Assembly (NCBI GenBank): GCA_905221605.1
Contig: CAJNDS010002214.1
Location: forward strand, 316,512-380,511
Reading direction: 5' to 3'
Length of the DNA: 64,000 nucleotides
Origin: Symbiodinium natans
Taxonomy: Eukaryota; Sar; Dinophyceae; Suessiales; Symbiodiniaceae
Positions 9,882-21,164 of this stretch are shown here, piece after piece; the stretch's first letter is position 1; each line of letters starts with the position of its first letter. Position numbers and translations under genes: made by a program. The notes below the pieces were generated by a model, which was not told where the DNA came from, did not search any database, and saw only the letters and a list, made by a program, of their open reading frames with translations.

Positions 9882-12030
9882 ATACATGTGGACTCCATGC
9901 CGACTTGCGCTCACGAGGTTTCGCGATTCTCCGAAGCCCTCTCCAGCGCTATCTGTTGGCGCCTTAATCTGCTGTTAGGACAAGTCTTGGTAAATCTGAA
10001 TCGTCATGCTCATCGCTCGCTGTCAAAGTCTCAGAAGAAAGGGCCAAGTTCACATGTAACGCCTTGATTTGCCAAGTGCTCTCCAGCAGATGTAAAGTCT
10101 TGCCGTGTGCGCTACTTGTTTGGGCTGTTGAATAGCTTTTAGCGGCCGTTTGCCGCTGGAGAGCCTCATGTTGTGTCCCTGTCCGACTGTCCTGCATCTT
10201 TGCAGTTTACGACCTGGATGGCGTTCCCTAAGAGCACCCTCCAGTTGCGAGAATTCCCATTCAGCACTGTAGCACACCCATCACTAAGGCCAGCTTGCAA
10301 GCATCATTTGCAACTTCTTCCATCTTCCAACCTCTACCTCTAGCGCCCGGAACAACTTTTGTGTGAAGTGCCTCTGTGACACTTGAAGGGGTGCTGTTTC
10401 CGCAAGTAGACAGACAACAGCTGGATGCGTTGCTCCTGTCACTGGCAACGGCAAACGCAGGTCACATTTTCATTTCGCTGCTCAGCTGCAACATGCGCAG
10501 CTATCGGAGAGAGCGTGAGCTTCTGCTGGCTATGGTTCCACATGTGTCTGTGTAAATCCTGCTGTCTTGTTTTGTGGTCTTGTCAGGCCAGGCAGTTGGA
10601 CTGGACGGCTCGACTGAGAATTCGCCAGCTGAGCCCAGTCCAGTGCGCTCATTGAGGGCTCGGGTGTCTTGAGGCTGTCTAAACTTGTGAAGTGCCCGAA
10701 AAATGTCGGAGCAGCGACGACGAGTTCTCAGTTGGTTCACAGCTTAGCGATGGATGTTGATTCCGTGCGTGGTCTGTCCTGGGAGGTACCTATATCATCC
10801 AGCAGCGCTGCTAGATACGCTCATGGTTTGGCAGGCTGGGTTTTTTTGTGTCCCAACTGCAGGCACACTTGCAACATGTGTCAGAACTCTGTAGGATGGA
10901 ATGGCCGGCACCGCCTGGCTCAGTGGTCTGTCAGTGCATGTGGGTGCTGGGTCTACGAGGCACCTGTGAACTCTCGATGCATCTCGGGCGTGTTCGGGCA
11001 ATCGGCCTTTTGAGAAAACTCTACAAGTACAAGTGACAACGACCCAAAGCCAGCGTCTTTTTGGGGATTTGCTGCCAAGAGGCACTACAAATTCTTGCAA
11101 GATCCTTCATGCAGCATCAGCATCTCGCGAGTTTTGAGCCCTCACGCATTGGCACCGACGTCCACATTGGGGTATGGCATGTGCTCATGTATTTCTGCCA
11201 CTGCTGTGTAATTCTCTCCAGGGCGTCCACATTGGGGCGACATGTATTTTCGCCGACTGATGTGAGTTATTTCCACCCCTTGTACTTCTAGATCGACACG
11301 CTGAGTCACGTAGCGATCCTTGAAGATGCACAGGCAAGAGTCCGACAATGCAAGAATGTGGGCGATGTTCAGGACGCTGTGACACCGAAGCCCCCGTTTC
11401 TGGTCGCGGCTGTATGAAGTCACGGTTGCATGTATGAAGTGTGTGAAGAGGAACCGGACCGAAACGCTGCAGAGCGTGCCGGTCCAAGTTGTAGCCTCCA
11501 TCAGGGGTCCCTTCTCCTTTGCTGCTGAATCTTTGGGCTTTTGCGCAAAGGCAGTGAAGAATTATCACAAGCTCACGTTCGTCGGCCTCTTGGAGGAGTT
11601 CGGGGGGATTGTTGTGCGGTCGTCGAGCGTGCCGACCATACGCGCCATGCGCAGGATCTTGATGGATCTTTGCGCCTGCCAGCCGGCTGCACGATTCTGC
11701 ACGTGTCAAGTCGATCCTTTTGGCAGTGGGGCTTTCTGCGCGCTATTTGGGGCCTGCCAGATCCTAACATCCTTGAATGTGAAACCAGCCCCCCCCACAC
11801 TAGCGCGGTCAAAGAGCAGCCTCACAAAAACGGGATCAAACACATCCTTGTCCCTTTGGACCTTGGGCTCAGAATTTGGCGTGCTTAGGCTTTCCTCTAA
11901 ATATAGCACTTGGTGTCTTTATTTGCCTTTCAGTGTCTTTCTTTAACCCAGGGTCTTCATGCCCGCTGGCAAGTTGTCAACGAGAGCGCATTTGGCTTCC
12001 CTTCAGGCAAACTTGTGCTTGGTTGATCCT
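9882..12030. other. No supported gene
   Basis: Mixed sequence with short overlapping frames. The best coding-like run is near 11555-11700 on the plus strand (LTFVGLLEEFGGIVVRSSSV), which I do not recognise. Confidence 0.5.
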
Positions 12031-12101
12031 AGGTGGGATAAGGGGGGCCCTTAAAAGGGAGCCTTATTGAGAGGGTCTATATCCCCAAGGGTCCCCCCAA
12101 T
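12030..12101 (+). mobile_element. Family C-like palindromic fragment next to telomere-like DNA
   Basis: GGATAAGGGGGGCCCTTAAAAGG, then TCTATATCCCCAAGGGTCCCCCC, leading straight into the CCCTAAA array. Composition and word use match family C; a full copy is not present. Confidence 0.4.
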
Positions 12102-12306
12102 CCCTAAACCCTAAACCCTAAACCCTAAGCCCTAAACCCTAAACCCTAAACCCTAAACCCCTTCAACCCTAAACCCTAAACCCTAAACCATCCTAAACCC
12201 TAAACCCTAAACCCTAAACCCTAAACCCTAAACCCTAAACCCTAAACCCTAAACCCTAAACCCTAAACCCTAAACCCTAAACCCTAAACCCTAAACCCTA
12301 AACCCT
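12102..12306 (-). repeat. Interstitial telomere-like array (CCCTAAA)
   Basis: About 205 bp of CCCTAAA with two breaks (CCCCTTCAACCC near 12160 and ACCATCCTAAACC near 12190). Strand is given as that of TTTAGGG. Confidence 0.95.
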
Positions 12307-12438
12307 GAATCCTATCCCCAAGGGTTGATGGACCAGAGGCTTCGTACGGCTTTACGCTGGGCACGAGCACCACAAGTCCAGCATCTCAACGTCGGAGGTC
12401 GGAAGAGCTTGCGCCCCACCCTCGGGCCGTCCGTTTAA

Positions 12439-12701
<263 letters not shown>

Positions 12702-12780
12702 ACACGCTCTTAACTGATCATGGTGTTTTCTGCTGTTTTTTGACTTTTTCTATCGTTTTCTCTGGTTTTTTCTGCGTTTG

Positions 12781-12965
12781 ACGGGTTGGGGGGGGTGGGG
12801 GGGGTGGGTGGGGGGGGGGTAATTACGTGCTGTGCTTTGTGCACACATGACCATGCTGAGGGGTTGGGGGGGGGGGGGTGGGGGGGTAATTACGTGCTGT
12901 GCTTTGTGCACACATGGGGGTCGTGCTGGGCTTTGTGCACGCTTGACCACGCTGTCTACTGTTTT
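12781..12965 (+). repeat. G-rich tandem units ending in TTTGTGCACACATG
   Basis: Two units each have a G/GGGGT run followed by TAATTACGTGCTGTGCTTTG and TGCACACATG (12815-12855 and 12883-12916). A third, diverged unit follows (GTGCTGGGCTTTGTGCACGC). Period is about 68 bp. Confidence 0.85.
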
Positions 12966-12984
12966 CCTCTGTTTTTTTTTGGTT

Positions 12985-13650
12985 GGTTTAGGGGCAAGAC
13001 CTTTTGGGCTCACAGTGGAGGGTTTAGGGTTTGCAGGTACAGATCTTTTGGGCTTTTTTGGGAACCTTTTGGGCTTCCAGTGGAAATATGGGGTTTGAGG
13101 TTTCAGCCTACAGATCTTTTGTTTTTTTTGGCATCTGGGGTTTAGGGTTTCAGGGCAAGACATTTTGGGCTTACAGTGGAGGGTTCAGGGTTTGGGGCTT
13201 GAGGGTAGAGACCTTTTGAGGTTTTTTAGGATTTGGGGTTTAGGGTTTAAGGGTAAGACCTTTTGGGCTCACAGTGGAGGGTTTCGGGATCTTTTCGGCT
13301 TTTTGGGATTCACAGTGGAGGGTTTAGGGATCTTCTGGGCTTTTTTGGGATTTGGGGTTGAGGGTTTAAGGGAAGGGTTTGGGGTTGAGGCTGTAAGGTG
13401 AAAGGACTTTTGGGCTTTTTCTATGGGATTTAAGGTTTAAGGGGGTGCACTGTGGGACTGCTTTGTCATTCAGGGTACACATGGGGTTTGGGGTTTCAGG
13501 CTCCAGATGTTTTGTGTTTTTTCTGGGGACGTGCTTGACGCTGTGGGGTTGAGATTTTAAGGGTGCACGACTCTTGGGCTTGCTTCAGGTTTCGGGGTTT
13601 CGGATTTCAGGGTGCACGACTGTTCGGCTTGCTGGAGGCGTTCGGGTTTA
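12985..13650 (+). repeat. Degenerate minisatellite mixing TTTAGGG with ACCTTTTGGGCT
   Basis: Recurring modules GACCTTTTGGGCTCACAGTG, GAGGGTTTAGGGTTT and GGCTTTTTGGGATTTGGGG follow each other in variable order for about 650 bp. Spacing varies between roughly 50 and 100 bp. It looks like telomere-unit DNA that was expanded together with a second motif. Confidence 0.8.
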
Positions 13651-13679
13651 AGGACAAGTTTGGCCACATCTTAGAAAAC

Positions 13680-13905
13680 CCGCGAAACGCTGTAAATACC
13701 GGTCTTTTCCTCTGTTCTGAGAACACGTCTGCGCAAAGTATGCCCTGTAATTGACCGTTTTTGAAGCCGAAAACACTGTAAATACCGATGTTTTCCTCCT
13801 GCGCCTAAAGTAGTTGAAAGTAGTTTGCGGGACTTTTTACACGTCCATTTTTCGTGTCCGTAAACGGACAAAGCCAGGAAACACTGTAAATACCGAGGTT
13901 TTCGT
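13680..13905 (+). repeat. Three spaced copies of a CTGTAAATACCG motif
   Basis: GAAACGCTGTAAATACCG (13685), GAAAACACTGTAAATACCG (13768) and GGAAACACTGTAAATACCG (13876) are each followed by G/A-T/G-[TC]TTTTC[CG]TC. Spacing is about 83 and 108 bp and the DNA between them differs. Confidence 0.85.
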
Positions 13906-13964
13906 CTTTTAACACGAAAATTGCACGCCACAAAACCCCTGCGATCAATTAAGAACGTGACGCC

Positions 13965-14117
<153 letters not shown>

Positions 14118-14149
14118 CCAAAATCACAAATAGTAAGAATCACAAGTAG

Positions 14150-14265
14150 TCACAATACCAATACGAATAATACTGATAATAATAATAATATTCGTAATAA
14201 TCGTCATAATAGTAGTAAAACTAATACCAATAATCATACCAATAATAATAATAATGATTATCACA
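14150..14265 (+). repeat. Degenerate AAT/ATA trinucleotide tract
   Basis: AATAATAATAATATTCGTAATAATCG and similar, continuing the preceding TAG array with a shift to AAT units. Confidence 0.85.
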
Positions 14266-14384
14266 ACCCCCGAATCTGCCTCAGAGCCATGCCAAGGCCA
14301 TGAAGATGTCACTGAAATTGAAAGGGCGTCGGCCACCGAGTTCCCGAGCCAACCCGTTCACCATCGCATATGGGGGGTTTCCGC

Positions 14385-14515
14385 CTTATTGGGGTCCTTA
14401 TGTTCTGAGATTCCGACTATTTGGGGTGTATAGGGGGTCCTTATTTCTCTGAGAGTCCTACTATTTGGGGTCTATTCTAGGGGTCTCTTGTTTTCGTACA
14501 CCCCCCATATTTGCA
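14385..14515 (-). mobile_element. Family C palindromic element, two sub-units
   Basis: Two related sub-units contain GGGGTCCTTAT..CTGAGA.TCC.ACTATTTGGGG. The reverse complement carries ATAGACCCCAAATAGTAGGA, the family C core also seen at 57504, 58441 and 41100. The right edge reads TTTTCGTACACCCCCC. Confidence 0.65.
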
Positions 14516-14659
14516 GCCTAGCGGTCGAACTGTACAGAACTGACGTAAAGCCCCCAGGCTCCGCGTGCTGACCCCCATGGACATCTGGCTCTATTCGTGC
14601 GCGTCGCTGGCTTCTGTGAGTTTTCTCCGGTGTTTCGCAAAACGCTTCCTTTCAGCCCT

Positions 14660-15299
14660 ATGAGCAGGTACGTCAGAGCCGACTTCCAAGCGCGCGTGGC
14701 CGCTTTGGATGCGGGGGCAGTGTACTGCCGCGCAGAGAGCGACGTACCAAAGGCCAGTCATGTCTCTGCGGGAGCGCATGGAGCAGCACACAAGCAAGCG
14801 TTCGCGAACGCAAGAACTGAGGTGCAGGTTGAGGTTTGTGTTTCAGGCGATCCAGGAGATGAGGTCATTGAACTGTGAAACCTCCCTCCCTCCCTCCTAG
14901 GAGTGCATTCGCCAGTCCGGACACAGTCAAAACTTCCGTGCGTTGTGTGCTCCTCCCACTCTGCACTCCAGAACCTAAAGCTTGAAAGCGTGCAAGCAGA
15001 AAGCACGCACGAGAATGAAGCGGCTAGAGCGCACAATTCAGGAGTGGATGAAAAACGAGCAAGCTGGAGCCCTAAAGGCCCAGAAGCTGACCCTGCAGTT
15101 TGAACTGCGACGACGGGCCCTTTGGAGCATACAGGAACTTTGTATCTGGGTGAATGTTGTCGATGGGAAGGCATTAACGGAGTGTCTGGAGGAAGGCAAC
15201 CCGACTCGACCGGCAACACCTTTCAACGGCAGACGTTGTAGGGGTTTTGTCGGTTTGGGCTTCGGCAAGTTGCAGGAAGCTGCAAGTATTTGCAAGTAA
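14660..15299 (+). CDS. Two coding-like segments rich in Arg/Lys/Glu helices, unrecognised
   Basis: Segment 1 (about 14736-14870) encodes RPVMSLRERMEQHTSKRSRT and QAIQEMRSLN. Segment 2 (about 14982-15140) encodes RTRMKRLERTIQEWMKNEQA and LTLQFELRRRALWSIQELC. Both are charged and helical in the same frame, with stops between them, as expected for two exons of a coiled-coil protein. A C/T tract ending TCCTAG|G at 14900 would be a good acceptor. No family recognised; exon limits uncertain. Confidence 0.35.
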
Positions 15300-17730
15300 C
15301 TTGAGTTTCAAGTGCCCGGAAGGTGCACTTTCCCAGCGACGATGACCTCGGAGGTTGCATTGCCTCGCGTGGCGCAGCACGAAACCCAGTTGTGGGCAGC
15401 ATCTGGCGCATATCCGGGGGCAGCATCTTGCTGGCCGAAGCCTAGCCGCCTTAGTTCAGAGGTCATAGCTTTGGCGTTCGGAGCTGTGCTGAGGTTCAAT
15501 GTGGCGCCGAGGTTTTCGAAGGGCGAGACGAGAAAGGAGGCTGACTGAGACTGGAATGAGGTAGAGTGCCCCAAGCAGCCCAAGCATGCGGTCCGAAAGA
15601 AGCTGCCAGCCCGGAGTCTTTGCACGCGGTTGCTAGTGCGCATCGTGGTGCAGGTGAGTGAAACTCAGATACATATAGTTTTGGCAGGACAGCTGTTGCC
15701 GTGCTTGTGACCTTTGGGCTCCATGCATTCTGTGACAAGCATGAACAGCATCACGCTGTGTATTCGTTAGTGGCGGCTCCTGTAGGTTAAGCTGCCTAGG
15801 AATCATGGTTGTGTAGCTTGCAAGCGCGCTCCACGCGTAGTCCAACTTTTTAAGTAAACCAGAAAATGCACCAGCCACGCCACATTAAAGCAAGCAAACA
15901 TGCCGGCGTGTTCGAAGAGACGTGAGCTCTTTAGTCTAGGCTGGCTAGCTGGCCTGCGTTTCATGACGGCAGATGCCGTCGCCAGCTGTGAGCATGGGTC
16001 CTTTCCGACTACTTGACGAGGCCAGGACTCCTTCTGCTTGGATCCCAACTTCGAGACCTCATGCAGATTTTGTGCAGGCCCGGTCCGCGTACGCGCAGTG
16101 GTCGGCAGTCAGCGATGATGAGCTTGCAGTCCAGCCGCCTCCGAGAACGCAGCGTGCTCAGATGCCATGTGGTTTTCAGCCCTGAATTGGCTCCTCAGAT
16201 TGGCATTCTCGTGCCGTTTTCTTCACTTTCCTCCTTCAGCTTTGGCCCAGGATGCGCGCCTTGGCGACGCCGGCAAGCAGAAGACTTGGCCAGCGCAGCG
16301 GGCTCAAGTCAGCAAGGTATTGTTTTGGCACTGCACCCTGGTAGCTAATCATGGCCATTCCTGGCCTTCGTGACCGAAAGCTGCGCACCGTGGTGCCTCG
16401 GCAACATTGGCGCTTGCACGCTTCGGATCCCGCTCACGGAGGCAAAGCAAGTGGCAAACGCATGCGAGCAGCATGGGCCGACGAAATAAAGTAAGCACGT
16501 GCTGCGAACACTACCCGTGCAGTTGTTTGGCCACTTCTGCGAAGTCACGAGATTCGCGCACGAAGGAACGATGCCATGGGATCTGGGCTGTTGCTCTGGC
16601 CGCATTGCTCGAGTTGCGATGGATCGCTCAAGTTGACTGTGGCCACGGAACTGCAAATAGATGACTAGATGACCACGCCGGCAAGCGCATCCATCACAAT
16701 AAGCAGCTGCACCATGCTGCGCCACGCTGCGATATGCTGCGCCTCCGTAAGTGATCGCGGGCTGGTCTGCTTCACGGCAAGAACATGAACGCGAGGCAGT
16801 TACGCCGATAACGTGCAACGGACATGATTAGCTTCCAGGCAAGATGTGCCAGCGAGGGTAAGCCCCCCTCGCTGTTCCCTCCGCGCCGGCGACTCCCAAG
16901 ACTGCAGCGTGCGCGAGCTGGCTCAAGCAGAGCAAAAAAGTCATTGCTCAGACGACAAGACGACCAACGTTGCTGCTGCTTTGGCGCCTGTGCTTTCCGC
17001 TGAGCTCTTTACATCTGCTTGCCGCTGCCGGCAATGCCTCGATCCGCTTGGTGGGTGCTCCGGACCCCTTCGCTCAATGCAAGGCCAGGCTTGTCGTGTT
17101 GCTCCGCATGCAGTGCGCTGCGGCCCCCGTCTCTGCCAGCTCGGTGCCGTCGCCTCAGCGCCGCATCGCCCCGAGCTACACAGTTCGTACGCTTTCGTCC
17201 GGCACCAAATTTGTGGCTCGCAACTGTTCTTGAATGACTACGATTCAGTACGTCCTCCTGCGTGGAAGCCATTTTGTTCCTGGAGTTGCGAGGCCTTTTC
17301 AGGTTCTATGCGGGGCTCCACGGATCGCGTCACTCTGGCGGCTTTGCCCCAAAAAATGAGTTTTTTTTCGGCTGCAGCTGCTGCGGATTTTCCTTCGGCC
17401 TTTTTGCCAGCTTCGCTGTCTTGATTTCATGCAAGAAGCGGCGAGCCCAAGGGTCTTGTGGAGGGCGAAAGGCTTGGCAAACCGAAAGGAGCATGCAGTC
17501 AGCCACGGATCTGGAAGCGAGGGCGCGGCCAGCAAGGAGCAACGCGGGGAATTGTGGGTGCTAGCGTCGGCGCAACTTCCACGCTGAACCCAGGTTGGCC
17601 GTTTGGTTGCGGCGCATCTTGCTCATGCCAGGAAATTCTATGCTCTTGGCACGTGAAGGTCAGGCAAACGAAGGATGCGAGCCGAGGTCTTTGGACGTCC
17701 GTGTTGGCCGCTAGACCTTGACGACGCCTG
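15300..17730. other. No supported gene
   Basis: Several long but unconvincing frames in GC-rich DNA, for example 16846-17424 (+, 192 codons), which overlaps other frames on both strands and shows no motif. Nothing else recognised. Confidence 0.5.
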
Positions 17731-17732
17731 GC

Positions 17733-17853
17733 CACCGTGCTCGATGACTTGTGCCTTGACCACATCAGGCAAATCGAAGCTGCGGACGTTGCCGCTGCGG
17801 AAGGCACCCTTCATCGCCCTGAGTGGGACAAAGTGGTGCCCCCCCCACCCTGA
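17733..17853 (+). CDS. Coding-like exon, unrecognised
   Basis: The frame encodes ATVLDDLCLDHIRQIEAADV then AAAEGTLHRPEWDKVVP. Amphipathic, acidic, and much more protein-like than the other frames here. No start, stop or splice partner could be assigned. Confidence 0.3.
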
Positions 17854-17899
17854 CTTTGCACATGCGCGGGCCGAAGAACGCTTGAACTAACAGAATGCC

Positions 17900-18890
17900 A
17901 GTTGGAACTGCTGGCGTTGCGGAAAATGTGCCGTTCCATCTGCACCATGGCCCCAATTCAATCGGCCGCGCGCCTGATCAGGAAATTTGGCAAGTGAGCC
18001 CGGTGCCACCCTGACTCCACCAGCTCATTGTGTGCCGTTGCCCTTGAGCTCACATTGCATTGATGTGGTCCACACCCGGCTCCGGCTCTGGTTTCGCTAA
18101 GGCGCTGTGCGTATTCTAGCAGTGGCATAGTTTTTTTTTCAAGCCAGCAAGATGTGTTTTGGGAGCGTCAAGTCACGCCAGAAGGTTAGCAGTGCCTTGT
18201 CAGATGGAAGCCACTTGTTAGCCCAGACAGTGCGGGATGCGGATGAGAAGTGAGAATCCACATCTGCATCGTCAAACATCCCAACCGCTTTGACGAATGT
18301 CTCCAATGCGCATTGCTTCAGCTGCTAAATGCGCATGTGGGAGTGCATTGATTCCGGTGCTCCGCTACGGTGGAGGTCATCGCAGACGCGTCTTTGCCCA
18401 GACACTTTGCGAGTGAACAGGGGTGGTGGACTGTGGCGTTGGTTCGAGCTCTGCTTCTACCATGGCCTCCTCTTCGACCCGTTTTGTTGACCGATGTAAC
18501 AACCGGGCCACGCAGCGGGCTCTGAGCTGGATGGTGTCCTGTGGCGCGCCCTAGTAGTGGCTGGCCCACACGGTGCCGGGCGTCCCTCCCGGTGATCGTC
18601 GGGACATTCCGGCGAAGCGGGGCTACGCCTGGGAGGTGCGCCCTGTTGCGATACCACGCTTTTTTGGCCGCCGCCGAAAGACGATACGCCTGGGCGCGCC
18701 GTTGCTGAAGCATCTTGTCCATCGCTTGCCAGCAGTCGGCTCGACCACATTCGTGCGTCACGTGGTCCCGGCGCTGCAACAGCCAGAACATCAGCCCCAT
18801 CGGTGGTCGACAACACAGATCGACAGCAGTGACCCCAAATGTCGACCCCACAACCTAGTCACCGAATTCCCAAACCATGCAAAGCAGTCC
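17900..18890. other. No firm gene; one minus-strand open frame
   Basis: A 177-codon minus-strand frame (18318-18851) contains FWLLQRRDHVTHECGRADCW and KMLQQRRAQAYRLSAAAKKA, which look somewhat protein-like, but no family is recognised and plus-strand frames overlap it. Confidence 0.35.
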
Positions 18891-18896
18891 CGCGAT

Positions 18897-19056
18897 TCAA
18901 CCACGTACAACTTGAACTCGCTGATGCGAAAGCGCTATGAGGAGCTCATGGACGCCAAGGCATTCAACGAGTGGCTCTCGAACCGACAGCTCAGGCAGGA
19001 AGGCGAGGCCTACGCAGATGTCATCTCGAACAACGATGCTGAGCATAGATGGCGTG
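18897..19056 (+). CDS. Coding-like exon, unrecognised, next to the large palindrome
   Basis: The frame reads NLNSLMRKRYEELMDAKAFN then EWLSNRQLRQEGEAYADVIS, a convincing soluble helical protein stretch. It is open at its 5' side to 18573. It ends at a T12 run (19058 on), just before the inverted repeat begins, so the gene may be cut by that element. Function unknown. Confidence 0.4.
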
Positions 19057-19104
19057 TTTTTTTTTTTTTCCGCACACCTTTTTGCGCGGGTAACATATTT
19101 ATTT

Positions 19105-19989
19105 AACCCCCCCACATATTTTTCCCACCCCCGACATATTTTTTTAACCCCCCCACATACCTTCTCAACCCCCCAACATACCTTCTTAACCCCCAACATA
19201 CCTTCCTAACCCCCCCACATACCTTCTTAACCCCCCCACATACCTTCCGACCTGCCTGACTCCGAGCAGGAGCCAGGAGCAAGGAAGACTCGCCGCCGTG
19301 CACTGAACAACTTCGACTTTACGAGGCAGGGCTTAAGGCTGGGGCATTAGACTGGAAGTGTTAAGGTGTCTGGTTTATTTATCCTTAGCCGATTTTTTTC
19401 TCTTTAAGCAGAAGTCATGGATTTAATGCCCGTATCGATGGAGCCGCGGGACGAAGACGCGGCACTGCCCGTCCACTTCTCCGCTCCTCTACGTAGGGTC
19501 CTCCCACACGCAGCATCCAGGCAAGCCAACTCTCTCCCATCGCGCACTGCAAGCAGATGGGAGAGAGTTGGCTTGCCTGGATGCTGCGTGTGGGAGGACC
19601 CTACGTAGAGGAGCGGAGAAGTGGACGGGCAGTGCCGCGTCTTCGTCCCGCGGCTCCATCGATACGGGCATTAAATCCATGACTTCTGCTTAAAGAGAAA
19701 AATCGGCTAAGGATAAATAAACCAGACACCTTAACACTTCAAGTCTAATGCCCCAGCCTTAAGCCCTGCCTCGTAAAGTCGAAGCTGTTCAGTGCACGGC
19801 GGCGAGTCTTCCTTGCTCCTGGCTCCTGCTCGGAGTCAGGCAGGTCGGAAGGTATGTGGGGGGGTTAAGAAGGTATGTGGGGGGGTTAGGAAGGTATGTT
19901 GGGGGTTAAGAAGGTATGTTGGGGGGTTGAGAAGGTATGTGGGGGGGTTAAAAAAATATGTCGGGGGTGGGAAAAATATGTGGGGGGGT
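19105..19989. repeat. Large near-perfect inverted repeat (two arms of about 0.44 kb)
   Basis: The left arm (to 19540) and right arm (from 19557) are reverse complements around a 16-nt spacer at 19541-19556. By eye the arms differ by only a few bases (for example GACTGGAAG versus AGTCTTGAAG-type changes at the matching site, and one C/T) plus a net 2-nt indel. Outer ends carry the ACCCCCCCACATACCTTCTT minisatellite in opposite orientations. Each arm encodes the same open frame in mirror image (start MDLMPVSMEPRDEDAALPVH), probably not a gene. Could be a foldback element, a recent inverted duplication, or an assembly artefact. Confidence 0.9.
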
Positions 19990-20265
19990 GGGGACGGGGG
20001 GACGAGGAGAGGAGGGGAGAGGAGGGGAGGGCAGAGGAAGGGGGGGGGGTCGAAGAAACATGTGGGGGGGTCAAAAAAACATGAGGGGGGGTCGGAAAAG
20101 TATGTAAGGGGGGTCAAATGAAGATGTGGGGGGGGTGGAAAAAATATGTGGGGGGGGGGGGTTAAAAAAGCGTGTGCGGGGTCAGAGAGGCCACGGGGGG
20201 GTTAAAAAAATATGCCAGGGGTGGGAAAAATATGTGGGGGGGTCAAAAAAATATGGGGCCCTTTT
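19848..20265 (+). repeat. G-rich minisatellite, unit about 21-28 bp
   Basis: Units such as GGTATGTGGGGGGGTTAAGAA repeat, then vary to AAAAATATGTGGGGGGGTCA, with a GGGAGAGGAGGG insertion near 20000-20040. The part before 19989 belongs to the palindrome's right arm; the rest extends beyond it, so the palindrome is asymmetric at this edge. Confidence 0.85.
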
Positions 20266-20334
20266 TGCGCCTGCCGGGGCAAGTCACGGTCGGGGGCTGG
20301 GCAGGGTGAGCGGCCCCATCCGCCCCGCTGAAGC

Positions 20335-20678
20335 TCAGGGTGCATTCTGGGCCGCCTGCTCCAGAGCGAGACCCGGCCGCGCATCCGTGCCCGGTCGTGC
20401 CTGCCCGTCGCGTCGGACGGGGCAGACCAAGGTGATGTCAACCGCGATCTGCGCCCCCTGCCAGTAAGGCAGGCCGTTGGCCACCACCTCGATCCGCCGG
20501 CCATCCGTCGCCGGCACGTCAAGGTTGAGGTCCCGGAGAGCAACGCTGGTGGGCACCTGCGCGCTGGCCTCACGGCAGATGCGAGCGGCAACCCGCTCCA
20601 GTGGCCCCGCTGTATGCGCGAGCACCCAACCTGTGCGCGGGCGGAACGGTGGTCTCCGAGCTCATCGAGGGTTCCGCC
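20335..20678 (-). pseudogene. LINE retrotransposon C-terminal fragment, minus strand
   Basis: The minus strand encodes LDELGDHRSARAQVG, then after a frameshift LERVAARICREASAQVPTSV, ALRDLNLDVPATDGRRIEVV and ANGLPYWQGAQIAVDITLV. This is the C-terminal zinc-binding and PD-(D/E)XK nuclease-like region shared with the copy at 23.4 kb. It is cut at its 3' side near 20340, next to the minisatellite, and meets an oppositely oriented copy head to head near 20679. Non-functional. Confidence 0.8.
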
Positions 20679-20680
20679 TG

Positions 20681-21164
20681 ACATGAACGTCCAGGTCCCG
20701 GTCATGGACGGGCGGCACATCGTCGCCAACGGCCTCCCACTGTGGCATGGGGCCCAACTCGCCCTCCACCATTGTCTCGGCGGTCACCCGGTCCGACGAC
20801 TCACACCCACGTGCTGACACGCAGCCCGGATGGGCCGTTGACAATGCCGCCAGGCGCAAGCGCCGCGACACCTACCCTGAGCTCACGCGGGCGCGCCGCT
20901 GCCGCCTCGTCGTCGTCGGCGTTGAGGTCGGCCGCTTCAGCAGCGGGACGCTGGCGTTCATTCGCCGCATCGCGCAGGTCCGCAGCCGCCTCCTGGGCGC
21001 AAATTGCCGCGGCGCGGGCACTGACACGGCGGTGGACGGCCCTTGCAGCGCTCGCTGCCATGCGGGCCCACACGCAGTCCCTGCTGGAGTTGCCGGTCTA
21101 CTCGCGAGACGCTGGTGATGGCGCAGGGATCCCCTTGGGGGACTTGCTCGCTGAGCGGCCGTGA
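20681..21164 (+). pseudogene. LINE retrotransposon C-terminal fragment, plus strand
   Basis: The plus strand encodes MNVQVPVMDGRHIVANGLPL and WHGAQLAL; a frameshift follows, then RRDTYPELTRARRCRLVVVG and VEVGRFSSGTLAFIRRIAQV; after another shift ALAAMRAHTQSLLELPVYSR leads to the TGA at 21162-21164. It matches the end of the long copy at 23.6-24.06 kb segment by segment. Missing upstream parts and at least two frameshifts make it a pseudogene. Confidence 0.8.

Noticed and set aside
12102-12306. True chromosome end
   Set aside because: The array is internal, with unique sequence and genes on both sides, like all the others.
16846-17424. 192-codon plus-strand frame
   Set aside because: GC-rich, overlaps several frames on both strands, no domain and no exon-like borders.
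19417-19680. Two identical small proteins on opposite strands
   Set aside because: They are mirror images created by the inverted repeat.
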